Source: Phycisphaeraceae bacterium
GTDB taxonomy: Bacteria > Planctomycetota > Phycisphaerae > Phycisphaerales > UBA1924
Assembly: GCA_023898685.1 (NCBI GenBank)
Contig: CP060234.1
Coordinates: 2,542,001 to 2,606,000, forward strand
Length of the DNA stretch: 64,000 nt
Direction: 5' to 3'
The position numbers were made by a program, and so were the translations under genes. This document shows, one piece after another, positions 44,497-52,616 of the stretch. Under the pieces are notes generated by a model, which was not told the origin of the DNA, did no database searches, and saw nothing but the letters and a program-made list of their open reading frames with translations. The number at the start of each line of letters is the position of its first letter. Position 1 is the first letter of the stretch.

Positions 44497-45080
44497 AAAG
44501 GAGCCCTGAGCGTCAGCGACGGGCCGAATGGACGATGGTGGTCTTCTCTAAACTACCATCCGTGTCACCGAAGGCATACTTCCTGACCTGGACCACCTAC
44601 GGCTCATGGCTCCGAGGCGACGTTCGTGGCAGCGTCGCCGGTGACAACAGGTTCGGCACTCCCTACGCGGATCCGGATCCTGTGCTCGAATCGAACGATG
44701 CAGGCCGGACAAGCTCCGAGGCTGTGCACCTTGATCAAGTCAAGCGCGAGATCGTTGCTTCGGCGATTGAAGAGGTATGCAGCCATCGCGGGTGGCGGAT
44801 CTACGCCGCGAATGTGCGTTCGAACCACGTCCACATTGTTGTGCGTGCGAATGTTCCACCCGAGAAGGTACTCACCGACCTGAAGGCGTGGGCGACGCGG
44901 CGATTGCGCGAATCGGGGTGGTTCGCCCGGGACCAGAAGGTGTGGACCAAGCACGGCAGCACACGGTACATATTCGACGACGCCAGCCTCGCAAAGGCGG
45001 TTGATTACGTCATCCGGCGCCAGGATATGAAACGGACGCTGTAGGTTGTTCGGCCCGTCGCTGACGCTCCGGGCTCCTTT
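44497..45080 (+). mobile_element. RAYT element: Y1 transposase gene bounded by inverted REPs
   Basis: The left end 44497-44528 begins AAAGGAGCCCTGAGCGTCAG. The right end 45049-45080 is its reverse complement with one mismatch in 32 nt. Between them lies only the transposase gene. GGAG precedes each hairpin core, as expected for REPs. The element is 584 bp and further REPs of the same family lie on both sides. Confidence 0.85.
44535..45044 (+). CDS. REP-associated tyrosine transposase (RAYT, Y1/HuH family)
   Basis: 169 aa single-strand DNA transposase related to IS200/IS605 TnpA. YFLTWTTYGSWLRGD opens the domain; the HuH motif is in SNHVHIVV; the catalytic Tyr is probably in AVDYVIRRQ near the C-terminus; VWTKHGSTRYI is the usual spacer. 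RAYTs bind and cut REP hairpins next to a conserved tetranucleotide. Reading begins at ATG 44535, with a GTG at 44562 as an alternative. The frame is intact and both flanks are REPs, so it is a credible source of the repeats in this window. Confidence 0.9.
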   Translation: MVVFSKLPSVSPKAYFLTWTTYGSWLRGDVRGSVAGDNRFGTPYADPDPVLESNDAGRTSSEAVHLDQVKREIVASAIEEVCSHRGWRIYAANVRSNHVHIVVRANVPPEKVLTDLKAWATRRLRESGWFARDQKVWTKHGSTRYIFDDASLAKAVDYVIRRQDMKRTL

Positions 45081-45099
45081 TACTGAGCGAAGCACGCAC

Positions 45100-45132
45100 G
45101 AGGGAGCCCCGAGCGTGAGCGACGGGCCGAAG
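45100..45132. repeat. REP (GGAGCCC-type) downstream of the RAYT element
   Basis: Reads GAGGGAGCCCCGAGCGTGAG... and is inverted with respect to the element's right end at 45049-45080, so the two form a BIME-like pair. Confidence 0.85.
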
Positions 45133-45152
45133 ACCTGCTTCGCTCGATGCGT

Positions 45153-45935
45153 CTACGACCCCTGACTGCCTTCGGTCTCGGGCCTCGCCCGATTCGCGAA
45201 CCTGCACCGGCGCAGACCGAGCCAGGCGAAGACTTCAAAGAACAGGAAGCCCAGTATGGGAGGAAACCAAAAAACCCACGCGACAGCATCGAGCACATCC
45301 CAGCCGGTTTCTGAGAAACCCGGGGATTGGTGGGTTCCGTGATCGATCCAGACCATATCGAGCAATGTCACCGGCACACATGCACAGAGCAGCAGGCCTG
45401 TTCCCGACACACCCGCGATCCAACCGGAGCAGCCGAACGACGTGACGGTGACCGCGACCGCCTTCGTGAGGCGCGCACCCTTCGTTCTCCCGAGCACGCA
45501 CAGCCCTTCACATTCGAGAAGTGTCAAGAAAGCGAGAAGAACGGCGATCCCGGCCGTCGCACAGGGCAGGACAATGAACGCAAAGAGCGGTCGCACCGGA
45601 CCACGTACCAGCGGCGCCGCCGCGACCGCCAGTGGGAGTCCGATTAGCGCACCTGAGACAAGGAGCGCTCGCCACCGGAAGGACCGGACGGATCGTTCAT
45701 CGATCTGCATCACCGCGATCGTCCCGAGCGGGTGACGCAGTGTTGAGACGACGGTGCGCACAAAAGAGCGCCACGTCGGTGCCCGCTGCCAGGCTGTCCC
45801 TTCCCTCCGCTCCGGCAGGCTCTCCGCCACCGGTTTCGCGCACTCCGGGCACGCCCCCTCGCGCGGCAGGCCCTCGATGACGTAGCCGCACTTCTCGCAC
45901 AGAAGCGTGTACTCGTCGATCCCGTCGCGCATCAC
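45153..45935 (-). CDS. Zinc-ribbon membrane protein, function unknown
   Basis: 260 aa. The N-terminal zinc ribbon (CEKCGYVIEGLP ... CPECAKPVAESLPERR) is of the style common in Planctomycetota. It is followed by an amphipathic linker and four to five membrane helices (ALLVSGALIGLPLAVAAAPL, LFAFIVLPCATAGIAVLLAF, a Cys-rich one near 180, WVFWFPPILGFLFFEVFAWL). No enzymatic motif. Two adjacent ATGs at 45935 and 45932 are both possible starts. Confidence 0.75.
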   Translation of the reverse strand: MMRDGIDEYTLLCEKCGYVIEGLPREGACPECAKPVAESLPERREGTAWQRAPTWRSFVRTVVSTLRHPLGTIAVMQIDERSVRSFRWRALLVSGALIGLPLAVAAAPLVRGPVRPLFAFIVLPCATAGIAVLLAFLTLLECEGLCVLGRTKGARLTKAVAVTVTSFGCSGWIAGVSGTGLLLCACVPVTLLDMVWIDHGTHQSPGFSETGWDVLDAVAWVFWFPPILGFLFFEVFAWLGLRRCRFANRARPETEGSQGS

Positions 45936-46145
45936 CCGAGCCTATCCGCGGACGCCCGCGGCGTGTTCCCTTCTCTCCCCGGTCACCGGGGAGCAGCCAG
46001 GGGCTGTCGGGCAGGGTGAGGGGCTCCTGAATCTCCATCCCTCCTCGCTCGCGATCGAGCGGCCGGCGAGTGCGCCCGCTTCACATCCTGCGGATCCCGT
46101 CCCCCTCAACCCTCGCCCCCCACCGTCCGATACACTCTCCCTCCC

Positions 46146-46685
46146 GTGATCACCATCAGACGCATCCAGCCCGGCCACGCCCTCTACCCGCAGGAGACCG
46201 CCCTCCGCGAGCGAGTCCTGCTTGCCGGGGCGGGCTACGACTTCGAGGCGTTTGTCCGCGACTATCCCTACGAGGACGCCGCCGAGCATTTCGTCGCCGT
46301 GACCACCCACACCAACTCGGGCGCTCCTGTCGAAGTCGTGATCGGCACCGCGCTCCTGATCCCGGGTCACCCGGGCCCGGGCGTCGGCAAGGTCACCCAG
46401 GTCGTCGTCGACCCGCAGCGCCAGGGCGAGGGCATCGGCCGCCGGCTCATGGTCACCATCGAGTCCCGCGCCTTCGGCGAATTGGGCTTGCTCGAGGTCT
46501 ACTGCCACGCGCAGAACACCGCGATGGGCTTCTACGCCCGACTCGGCTGGGGCGTCGAGGGCGCCGAATTCGTCGAGGCCGGCATCCCCCACCACAAGAT
46601 GTGCATCCGTCACCCGGGCGGCGAGCGCGTCGCCTGCCCCCCGCCCCAGATCGGGCCTGATCTGGATCTCACGAGTCCGGATTAG
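46146..46685 (+). CDS. GNAT-family N-acetyltransferase
   Basis: 179 aa. The acetyl-CoA binding motif V-V-DPQRQGEGIGRRLM is followed by AQNTAMGFYARLGW, the typical GNAT motif B. The remaining half begins with TIRRIQPGHALYPQE...RERVLL, as in ElaA/YjcF-like acetyltransferases. Substrate unknown. GTG start at 46146 is the only one near the domain boundary. Lies 58 nt upstream of the Fur-like gene. Confidence 0.85.
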   Translation: MITIRRIQPGHALYPQETALRERVLLAGAGYDFEAFVRDYPYEDAAEHFVAVTTHTNSGAPVEVVIGTALLIPGHPGPGVGKVTQVVVDPQRQGEGIGRRLMVTIESRAFGELGLLEVYCHAQNTAMGFYARLGWGVEGAEFVEAGIPHHKMCIRHPGGERVACPPPQIGPDLDLTSPD

Positions 46686-46743
46686 ACCGGTTTCTGTCGG
46701 GTTTGTGCTGGCGGGGGGCGTCCCGGCCCGGAATAATCGGGCG

Positions 46744-47247
46744 ATGGCCGGTGAGCGTGAATCCAACACGAATGACCCGGGAGATACGTGCTGCCGCAGC
46801 GAGCGGCTCCGCGCGTTCTTCCGCGAGCACGGACTGCGTTGCACCCGCCAGCGAGAACTGATCTACGCCGCCCTGGCTGAGACGAAGTCGCATCCCACGG
46901 CCGAGGAGTTGTTCCAGGCGGTCCGGGTCGACGAGCCGGGGCTGAGCCTGGCGACGGTGTACAACACGCTGGACGTGTTCACGGAGCGCGGAATCTGCCG
47001 GCGCTTGCCCGCCGCCCAGGGCAACGGGCCGTCGCGGTACGACACAGACATCGACCAGCATGTCCACATCCTGCTCGACGATGGGCGCGTCTTCGATGTG
47101 CCCGACGACCTCGCTCGGATGCTCGAGGAAAGCCTGCCCCCCCAATTCGTGGCAGACATCGAGAGCCGCCTGGGCATCATGCTCACGGGATTCCACCTCC
47201 AGCTTTCGGGCCGGGCGGCGAAAACATCGGGCATCCCCCTGAAATAA
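46744..47247 (+). CDS. Fur-family transcriptional regulator lacking the CxxC zinc site
   Basis: 167 aa. The winged-helix part (CTRQRELIYAALAETKSHPTA, LSLATVYNTLDVF) is canonical Fur/PerR. In the dimerisation domain HVH is present (DIDQHVHILLDDG), but the CxxC pairs that normally hold structural zinc are absent; Cys residues instead lie at the N-terminus (TCCRSERL). It should be a metal- or redox-responsive repressor of unknown regulon. ATG 46744. Confidence 0.88.
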   Translation: MAGERESNTNDPGDTCCRSERLRAFFREHGLRCTRQRELIYAALAETKSHPTAEELFQAVRVDEPGLSLATVYNTLDVFTERGICRRLPAAQGNGPSRYDTDIDQHVHILLDDGRVFDVPDDLARMLEESLPPQFVADIESRLGIMLTGFHLQLSGRAAKTSGIPLK

Positions 47248-47330
47248 CACAACGATCTTGAGTTGCCTAGCCGATCGTCCGATTATTGAGGTACGAGCGA
47301 GGGAGAGTTCGTCAACGATCGGAGCGCACC

Positions 47331-47726
47331 GTGAGCCAACAGATCGACCGCCGCCGGCACCCTCGCTTCTCCGTCAGCCCGTCGTACACGCCCGTCAGGC
47401 TCCGCCTGATGACCGAGGACTCGTTCGCGAGGCCCGGGCACGCGTACGACATCTCCGAGGCCGGGATCCGGTTCGAGATGGACATCCCCGTTGAGCCCGG
47501 CACGCCGGTCGCGATGGAGATCATGCTCCCCGAGCAGCCCGGCATGTTGCACACCAACGACGGCCCGGGCCGCGCGGTGTTCGTGCTGGGCAACGTCGTG
47601 TGGTGCGACGTGGAGGAGCCGGGCCCGGCGCAGATGGCCCTTGCGGTGACGCGCTACGCCCGGTCGGGCGACAAGGAGCGGCTGATGCGCCGCCTGACGA
47701 CCGGCGTCTACGCCCGCGTCGCCTGA
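47331..47726 (+). CDS. PilZ-domain protein (c-di-GMP binding)
   Basis: 131 aa single PilZ domain. The c-di-GMP-binding signature is complete: RRRHPR at residues 7-12 and DISEAGIRFE near 45-54. GTG 47331 has GGAGC upstream. It could report c-di-GMP to motility or surface systems. A strong terminator follows at 47755. Confidence 0.88.
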   Translation: MSQQIDRRRHPRFSVSPSYTPVRLRLMTEDSFARPGHAYDISEAGIRFEMDIPVEPGTPVAMEIMLPEQPGMLHTNDGPGRAVFVLGNVVWCDVEEPGPAQMALAVTRYARSGDKERLMRRLTTGVYARVA

Positions 47727-47754
47727 CGTCCACGAGCCATTCGTTATCTTTGTG

Positions 47755-47785
47755 AACCCGGGCCGTTCGCCCGGGTTTCTTTTTT
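47755..47785 (+). terminator. Intrinsic terminator after the PilZ gene
   Basis: Perfect 9-bp stem AACCCGGGC/GCCCGGGTT with a CGTTC loop, followed by TCTTTTTTG. The clearest terminator in the window. Confidence 0.92.
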
Positions 47786-47850
47786 GCGCTCACGCTCGGC
47801 ACGCGTTCCAAGATGCGACCCCTGCCCGATGTGGCACCTACCCTCCCCCC

Positions 47851-48891
47851 ATGTTCGTCGACCAGGTCTCTATCACCGTCAAGGCCGGCGACGGGGGTGA
47901 CGGGTGCGTCTCCTTCCGGCGCGCCAAGTACGTCCCCAAGGGCGGGCCCGACGGCGGCGACGGGGGCAAGGGCGGCGACGTCCTCTTCTACGCCGATCCG
48001 GGGCTCAACACACTGATCGACTTCCGCGGCGTTCGGCACTGGTCGGCCACCGACGGCGAGCCGGGGCGGGGCAAGCAGCAGTTCGGCCATGCCGGGGCCG
48101 ACCGGGTCATCAAGGTCCCCCCGGGAACGCTGCTCTACGACGAGGACACGGGTGAACTCGTCCACGATTTGGCGCCCGACGAGACCTACCTCATCGCCCG
48201 GGGCGGGCGGGGCGGGTTCGGCAACGAGCACTTCAAGAGCCCCACCAACCAGGCCCCCCGCCAGTCGACCCCGGGTGAGCCGGGCGAGCGGTTCGATCTG
48301 CGGCTCGAACTCAAGCTGATCGCCGAGGTCGGGCTGGTGGGCCTGCCCAACGCGGGCAAGAGCACGCTGCTCAAGGCGCTCACGCGGGCCCATCCCAAGA
48401 TCGCCGACTACCCGTTCACGACGCTGAGCCCCCAGCTGGGCATCGCGGAGATCGGGCCGTCGCGCCGCCTCGTCTTCGCTGATATCCCCGGCTTGATCGA
48501 GGGCGCCGCCCAGGGCGCCGGGCTGGGGCACGACTTCCTCCGCCACATCGAGCGGACCCAGGTCATCCTCCACCTGCTCGACGCGAGGCCCGTCGACGGC
48601 TCGACTCCCGCCGCCAACTACCGGGCGATCCGGGGCGAACTCGGGGGCTATTCGTCCGAGCTGGCCGAGAAGCGCGAGCTGATCGCGCTGAACAAGACCG
48701 ACCTGTTCGCTTCCGAGGCGGAGACCAACGAGGCGGTGCGGGCGCTGCGGACCGAGCTGAGGCTTGGTTCGGAGACCGACGTGGTGCCGATCAGCGGCGC
48801 GACGGGCACCGGCATGATCCCGCTGCTCGAGGCGCTGTGGAAGATGGTCCACCCCGCGGGCGAGAAGGTGGAGGGGTGGAAGGCGGGGTAG
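47851..48891 (+). CDS. obgE: Obg-family GTPase
   Basis: 346 aa GTPase involved in 50S ribosome maturation and stress control. The glycine-rich Obg fold (AGDGGDGCVSFRR, GGPDGGDGGKGGDV, GGRGGFGN) is followed by the G domain: G1 GLPNAGKS, switch I TTLSPQLG, G3 DIPGLIEGA, G4 NKTD. No C-terminal OCT domain, so it is the short form. ATG 47851 is directly at the fold start. Confidence 0.96.
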   Translation: MFVDQVSITVKAGDGGDGCVSFRRAKYVPKGGPDGGDGGKGGDVLFYADPGLNTLIDFRGVRHWSATDGEPGRGKQQFGHAGADRVIKVPPGTLLYDEDTGELVHDLAPDETYLIARGGRGGFGNEHFKSPTNQAPRQSTPGEPGERFDLRLELKLIAEVGLVGLPNAGKSTLLKALTRAHPKIADYPFTTLSPQLGIAEIGPSRRLVFADIPGLIEGAAQGAGLGHDFLRHIERTQVILHLLDARPVDGSTPAANYRAIRGELGGYSSELAEKRELIALNKTDLFASEAETNEAVRALRTELRLGSETDVVPISGATGTGMIPLLEALWKMVHPAGEKVEGWKAG

Positions 48892-48962
48892 GTTCGCTTC
48901 GCGCCAGAGCTTCGGTGGGATGGCGTTGTTCAGATTCACCATGATCTGATACCGTATGTGCT

Positions 48963-49290
48963 ATGTCGAATGCATATCACGAACTACAACTTGATGAGCT
49001 AGACAGGGTTTCGGTCCAGTTGCTCTTGGATGGGGGGATGGCCGACAGAGGGGAGATTCGTGCTGGTGACCTGGCCGCTGCCTTGCAGGGCTGGGAGCGC
49101 CTGTTACAGATCTCGCAGCATTCCCTCGATACCGCCGAATTGAGACTCCCGAAACGGGAATCGCACTACAGGCTTCAACTACACGTAAGGCGATGCCGCC
49201 AAGGGTCAGTAATCGTTGATGGCGCGATCTGGCTGGGGGACGCTGCGGCATCTGGGTTAGTTCAGCTGGCGGCAGGCTGCGCGATCGTTA
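48963..49290 (+). pseudogene. Gene truncated by an IS5-type insertion
   Basis: About 109 codons remain before the IS at 49291. The start (MSNAYHELQLDELDRVSVQL) looks genuine, with GGMADRGEIRAGDLAAALQGW and SVIVDGAIWLG, but I do not recognise the family. Beyond the IS, the sequence is a palindromic repeat cluster, so the 3' part is missing. Base composition is less GC-rich than the neighbours, which suggests acquisition by transfer. Confidence 0.7.
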
Positions 49291-50091
49291 AGACCCTGTT
49301 TCATAACCCCACCCCGGGAGTTTGCCGAGGCAGACGATCGCGGCGGCGAGGGTGAGGAACGCCTGATGGATGTCGGACCGACGCTCCCATCTGGTCCGCA
49401 GACGACGGAACTGGTGCAGCCAGCTCAGCGTCCGCTCGACCACCCAGCGCAGCCGGCCCAGACCGCGCCCGTCCGTCCGGCCGCGCACCGGCAGCAGCGG
49501 CTCGACGCCGCGGATCCACAGCGAGACCACGCGCTCGCGGGAGTGGTACGCCTTGTCGGCCACCACCGCACGCGGCCTCCGACGCGCCCGCGGATCGGCG
49601 GGATCTTGTCGACCAAACCGATCAGCCGCGTGCCGTCGTTGACGTTCGCGGCCGTGGTCTCGACGACGATCGGCACGCCGTGGCGATCCGTCAGCGTGTG
49701 GTGTTTCGAGCCGTTTTTCCCGCGATCCGTGGGGTTCGGGCCGGTGTCGGCCCCCTTTTGAGCGCGCCCGGACCGAGGCCGAGTCGACGACGGCGAGCGA
49801 GAGATCGACCCGGCCGTGCGCGTTCAGCTCGGCGAGCAGTTCCTCGAGCAGCCTGTCCCAGACGCCGGCCTGTTTCCAGTCACGCAGCCGCCGCCAGCAT
49901 GTCGACCCGCTGACGCCGAGTTCGGCGGGCAGCTCGCCCCACTGGATGCCGGTCTTGAGGACGAAGACGATGCCGGCGAGGCAGAGCCGGTCGTCGACAC
50001 GGGGCCTGCCGCCGCGCGGGTCCGGCGGCGATTGGGGAATCATCGGCTCGACCCGCTTCCACAACTCGTCGGTGACCAGTCGCCGTTTCAT
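49288..50091 (-). pseudogene. IS5-family transposase, frameshifted
   Basis: Start MKRRLVTDELWKRVEPMIP, DDE region FVLKTGIQWGELP and VVDSASV, and the C-terminal RWVVERTLSWLHQFRRLRTR box identify IS5. The middle is in another frame: after RSKGG (near 49755, at AAAAGGGGG) a -1 shift gives ADTGPNPTDRGKNGSKHHTL; near 49580 the reading must shift back to reach VVADKAYHS. The first may be programmed slippage; the second looks like a 1-nt deletion. The single open frame therefore misreads about 60 codons. The stop codon uses target DNA. Confidence 0.82.
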
Positions 50092-50179
50092 GCGTCAGCC
50101 CTCCTTGGCCGACGCGCATCATCCCGCCGTCAACGGGAGGGCGCAAGCGCCCCGTTCAGGGGGTTTTGAAACAGGGTCT
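49291..50179 (-). mobile_element. IS5-type insertion sequence
   Basis: 889 bp between terminal inverted repeats (AGACCCTGTTTCA.AACCCC-type) with TA duplicated at 49289-49290 and 50180-50181. Contains the frameshifted transposase. It disrupts the gene at 48963 and lies next to a REP cluster. Confidence 0.88.
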
Positions 50180-50188
50180 TAGGGCCAG

Positions 50189-50568
50189 GCGCCACGACTC
50201 GCTATCTTCGGCGCATTGGCACCATCGCTCGAATGGCGATGTTCACCTGGGAGCACCGCTGCTCCGAAGCCAGCGGGCAGTGGCACCCGCCCCGCTCTCT
50301 TGCATCGCGGTGCTGGACGAGCCGCGGGCGCGAGCCCGCGGAGCGGCGTGTCCTTCGGGCGAGTCATTCGAGAAAGAGTCCCGAGCACCATCGACGGGCC
50401 GAAGTCCAAGGGCGAAAGCGGACGCTTTTCCGCCCGACCCATCGCTCGCGTACCAGGCTCCTCCGGGGTGCCACGACTCGCCGCCTTCGGCGCAGTCGTG
50501 CCATCGCCCTGAGGGCGATATTCGCCCAGGAGCACTGCTGCGCCGAAGACGGCGAGCAGTGGCACCCC
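50189..50568. repeat. Cluster of palindromic repeats of three types
   Basis: The 419-bp gap between the IS and acr3 holds no gene. A 99-nt palindrome (50189-50287; GCCACGACTCGC...) is followed by a CGAG-type arm (50318-50343), a decayed GGAGCCC-type pair (about 50370-50480) and a second long palindrome (50465-50568; GGGGTGCCACGACTCGCCGC...). The long palindromes are the same family as the in-frame insertion at 52858. Confidence 0.82.
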
Positions 50569-50599
50569 CGGATGCTCTGAGTCGGAGCGAGTACCGACG

Positions 50600-51697
50600 C
50601 TATCCCGTCACACTCTCCCCCCCGAACAACCTCTTTCCCAGCCAAAGCGACACCCCCACCAGCGAGATCAGCACCGGCACCTCCACCAGGGGCCCGACGA
50701 CCGTCGCGAACGCGACGCCCGAGCCCAGGCCGAAGACGGCGATGGCGACCGCGATCGCCAGCTCGAAGTTGTTGCCCGACGCCGTGAACGCGAGCGTCGC
50801 GGCCCGCTCGTAGTCCGCGCCGACCTTCCTGGCCATCAGGAAGCTGACGAAGAACATCACGACGAAGTAGATCGTCAGCGGGACGGCGATGCGCAGGATG
50901 TCCAGCGGGAGCGCGACAATCCGGTCGCCCTTGAGGCTGAACATGACGAGGATCGTCAGCAGCAGCGCAACCAGTGTGATCGGCGCGATCTTCGGGAGGA
51001 ACCGCCGGGTGTACCACGCGTCGCCCTTGATCGGCCGCAGGATGAAACGTGTGCCCATCCCCGCCAGGAACGGGATGCCGAGGTAGATCATCACGCTGCG
51101 GAAGACCTCGCCGATCGAGATGTCCACCACCGCGCCCTCGAGGCCAAGCAGCGGCGGGAGCCACGTGATAAACACCCACGCGTAGAGCCCGAAGAACAGC
51201 ACCTGGAAGATGCTGTTGAAGGCGACGAGCCCGGCCGCGTAGTCGCTGCTGCCCCGCGCCAGGTCGTTCCAGACCAGCACCATCGCGATGCACCGCGCCA
51301 GCCCCACCAGGATCAGCCCGACCATGTAGTCCGGGTGATCTCGCAGCAGCAGCACGGCCAGGACGAACATCAACGCCGGTCCGACGATCCAGTTCTGCAC
51401 GAGCGAGAGCGTCAGGACCTTCCAGTCACGGAAGATCTCCGGGAGCTTCTCGTACCGCACCTTCGCCAGCGGCGGGTACATCATCAGGATCAGGCCGATC
51501 GCGATCGGGATGTTGGTCGTCCCGACCGAGACGCGGTCGAGCGCGCCGCTGACGCCCGGCACGAACCGCCCGATCAGCACCCCCGCCGCCATCGCGGCGA
51601 AGATCCACAGCGTCAGGAACCGGTCGAGGAACCCGAGCCTCTTCGGACGCGCCGCGGCGCACGGCGCGTCGGCGGGATTCATCGCGACATCGCTCAT
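50600..51697 (-). CDS. acr3: ACR3-family arsenite efflux transporter
   Basis: 365-aa inner-membrane permease with about ten helices that exports arsenite. Family blocks are GVLIGRFVPGV, NIPIAIGLILMMYPPLAKV, VGLARCIAMVLVWNDLA (the conserved Cys), GIPFLAGMGTR and the SGNNFELAIAVAIAVFG signature. ATG 51697 overlaps the arsC stop by 4 nt (ATGA). Third gene of arsR-arsC-acr3. If arsC is truly broken, the operon would give arsenite but not arsenate resistance. Confidence 0.94.
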   Translation of the reverse strand: MSDVAMNPADAPCAAARPKRLGFLDRFLTLWIFAAMAAGVLIGRFVPGVSGALDRVSVGTTNIPIAIGLILMMYPPLAKVRYEKLPEIFRDWKVLTLSLVQNWIVGPALMFVLAVLLLRDHPDYMVGLILVGLARCIAMVLVWNDLARGSSDYAAGLVAFNSIFQVLFFGLYAWVFITWLPPLLGLEGAVVDISIGEVFRSVMIYLGIPFLAGMGTRFILRPIKGDAWYTRRFLPKIAPITLVALLLTILVMFSLKGDRIVALPLDILRIAVPLTIYFVVMFFVSFLMARKVGADYERAATLAFTASGNNFELAIAVAIAVFGLGSGVAFATVVGPLVEVPVLISLVGVSLWLGKRLFGGESVTG

Positions 51698-52163
51698 CGT
51701 GCGGACTCCATCGCATCGAGTTCGAGCATCGCGGGAAGTGTCTCCACGAACGCCCGGATCTCGTCACGCACGCGCCGGTAGTGGCCCATCGCTTCGTCGT
51801 CCGACGCGGCGCCGACCGCGAGTTTGGGCGGGTCGTCGAACCCCCGGTGAACCACCCGCGTCCGGGGTTCCGCCGCAGATAGACAGGGCAGTGCTCGTTC
51901 GCGTGCCCGCAGACCGTCACGACGAGATCCAGCGTCGCCGGGTCGCACGCCTCGACGGCCTTGCTCGTGTGCGACGAGATGTCCACGCCCGCTTCACGCA
52001 TCGCCCGCACGGCGAGGGGATTCAGGCCGTGGGGCTCCGTCCCCGCGCTGCACGCGTCGATGCGATCGCCGACCAGGCTCCTCGCCCACCCCTCGGCCAT
52101 CTGGCTCCGGCACGAGTTGCCCGTGCAGAGGAACATCACCCGGGGCTTGCCCGCCTCCGCCAT
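51694..52163 (-). pseudogene. arsC: Arsenate reductase (thioredoxin-type), frameshifted
   Basis: LMW-PTP-like arsenate reductase. Phosphate loop CTGNSCRS (Cys13) and the downstream pair VCGHANEHCPVY are in one frame; the remainder (TRVVHRGFDDPPKLAVGA to the end) is in another. One base seems missing in the CCCCGG run near 51865. Unless this is a sequencing error, the enzyme lacks its last third but keeps the three redox Cys. The downstream frame ends with the ATGA overlap to acr3, as expected of an intact ancestor. Confidence 0.85.
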
Positions 52164-52164
52164 C

Positions 52165-52560
52165 TCACGCCTTCCCCGGCTCACAGCCGCACCCTTCGTC
52201 GCCGCAGCACCCCGTGCCCGTCCACTCCTCGATCGCGTCGGCGATCTCGCGGAACCGCCGGGCGAGGTCGGGTGCCGCCTCGTACCAGACCGTCCGCCCT
52301 TCCTTCCGCGAGCGGAGCACGCCGGCCCGAGACAAGGCCCCCAGGTGCCGGGCGACCATCGAGAAATCGACCGAGCAGCACTCGGCGACCTCGGTCACCG
52401 AGCACGCCCGCCCACATTTGACAAGGCACGCGAGCACTTTCGCCCTCGTCGGCTCGCCCAGCGCCTTGAACAGGGCGGGGTCGAGCACGCGGTCGAGCCG
52501 CGATCGCCGCCGGGCGGCCTGGCGGGGCGTGGCGGGCGGATGCTGGAATACTGACGCCAT
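52165..52560 (-). CDS. arsR: ArsR-family arsenic-responsive repressor
   Basis: 131 aa winged helix-turn-helix repressor. The core (LDPALFKALGEPTRAKVLACLVKCGRACSVTEVAE) and DFSMVARHLGALSRAGVLRSRKEG are typical. Cys residues near the recognition helix (CSVTEVAECCSVDF) and a Cys-rich tail (GCCGDEGCGCEPG) should bind As(III). It regulates the ars operon, probably through the inverted repeat just upstream. Confidence 0.92.
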   Translation of the reverse strand: MASVFQHPPATPRQAARRRSRLDRVLDPALFKALGEPTRAKVLACLVKCGRACSVTEVAECCSVDFSMVARHLGALSRAGVLRSRKEGRTVWYEAAPDLARRFREIADAIEEWTGTGCCGDEGCGCEPGKA

Positions 52561-52561
52561 G

Positions 52562-52584
52562 ACGCAAGTATTGGTGGGTTGCGT
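52562..52584 (-). promoter_or_regulatory. Candidate ArsR operator
   Basis: ACGCAA (52562-52567) and TTGCGT (52579-52584) are inverted around 11 nt, 2-24 nt before the arsR start. Its position fits autoregulation but the repeat is short. Confidence 0.45.
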
Positions 52585-52616
52585 GCACTGGTCAAGCGGT
52601 CGTGCTCGCGCCAGGT

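Noticed and set aside
47755..47785. REP-like palindrome after the PilZ gene
   Set aside because: A short GC stem with a T-run is an intrinsic terminator, and the arms do not match the repeat families.
50181..50599. Possible CRISPR array
   Set aside because: Repeats are palindromes of different types without uniform spacers; no cas genes nearby.
50166..50813. 215-codon plus-strand frame as the 3' part of the disrupted gene
   Set aside because: It translates palindromic repeats and runs antisense into acr3.
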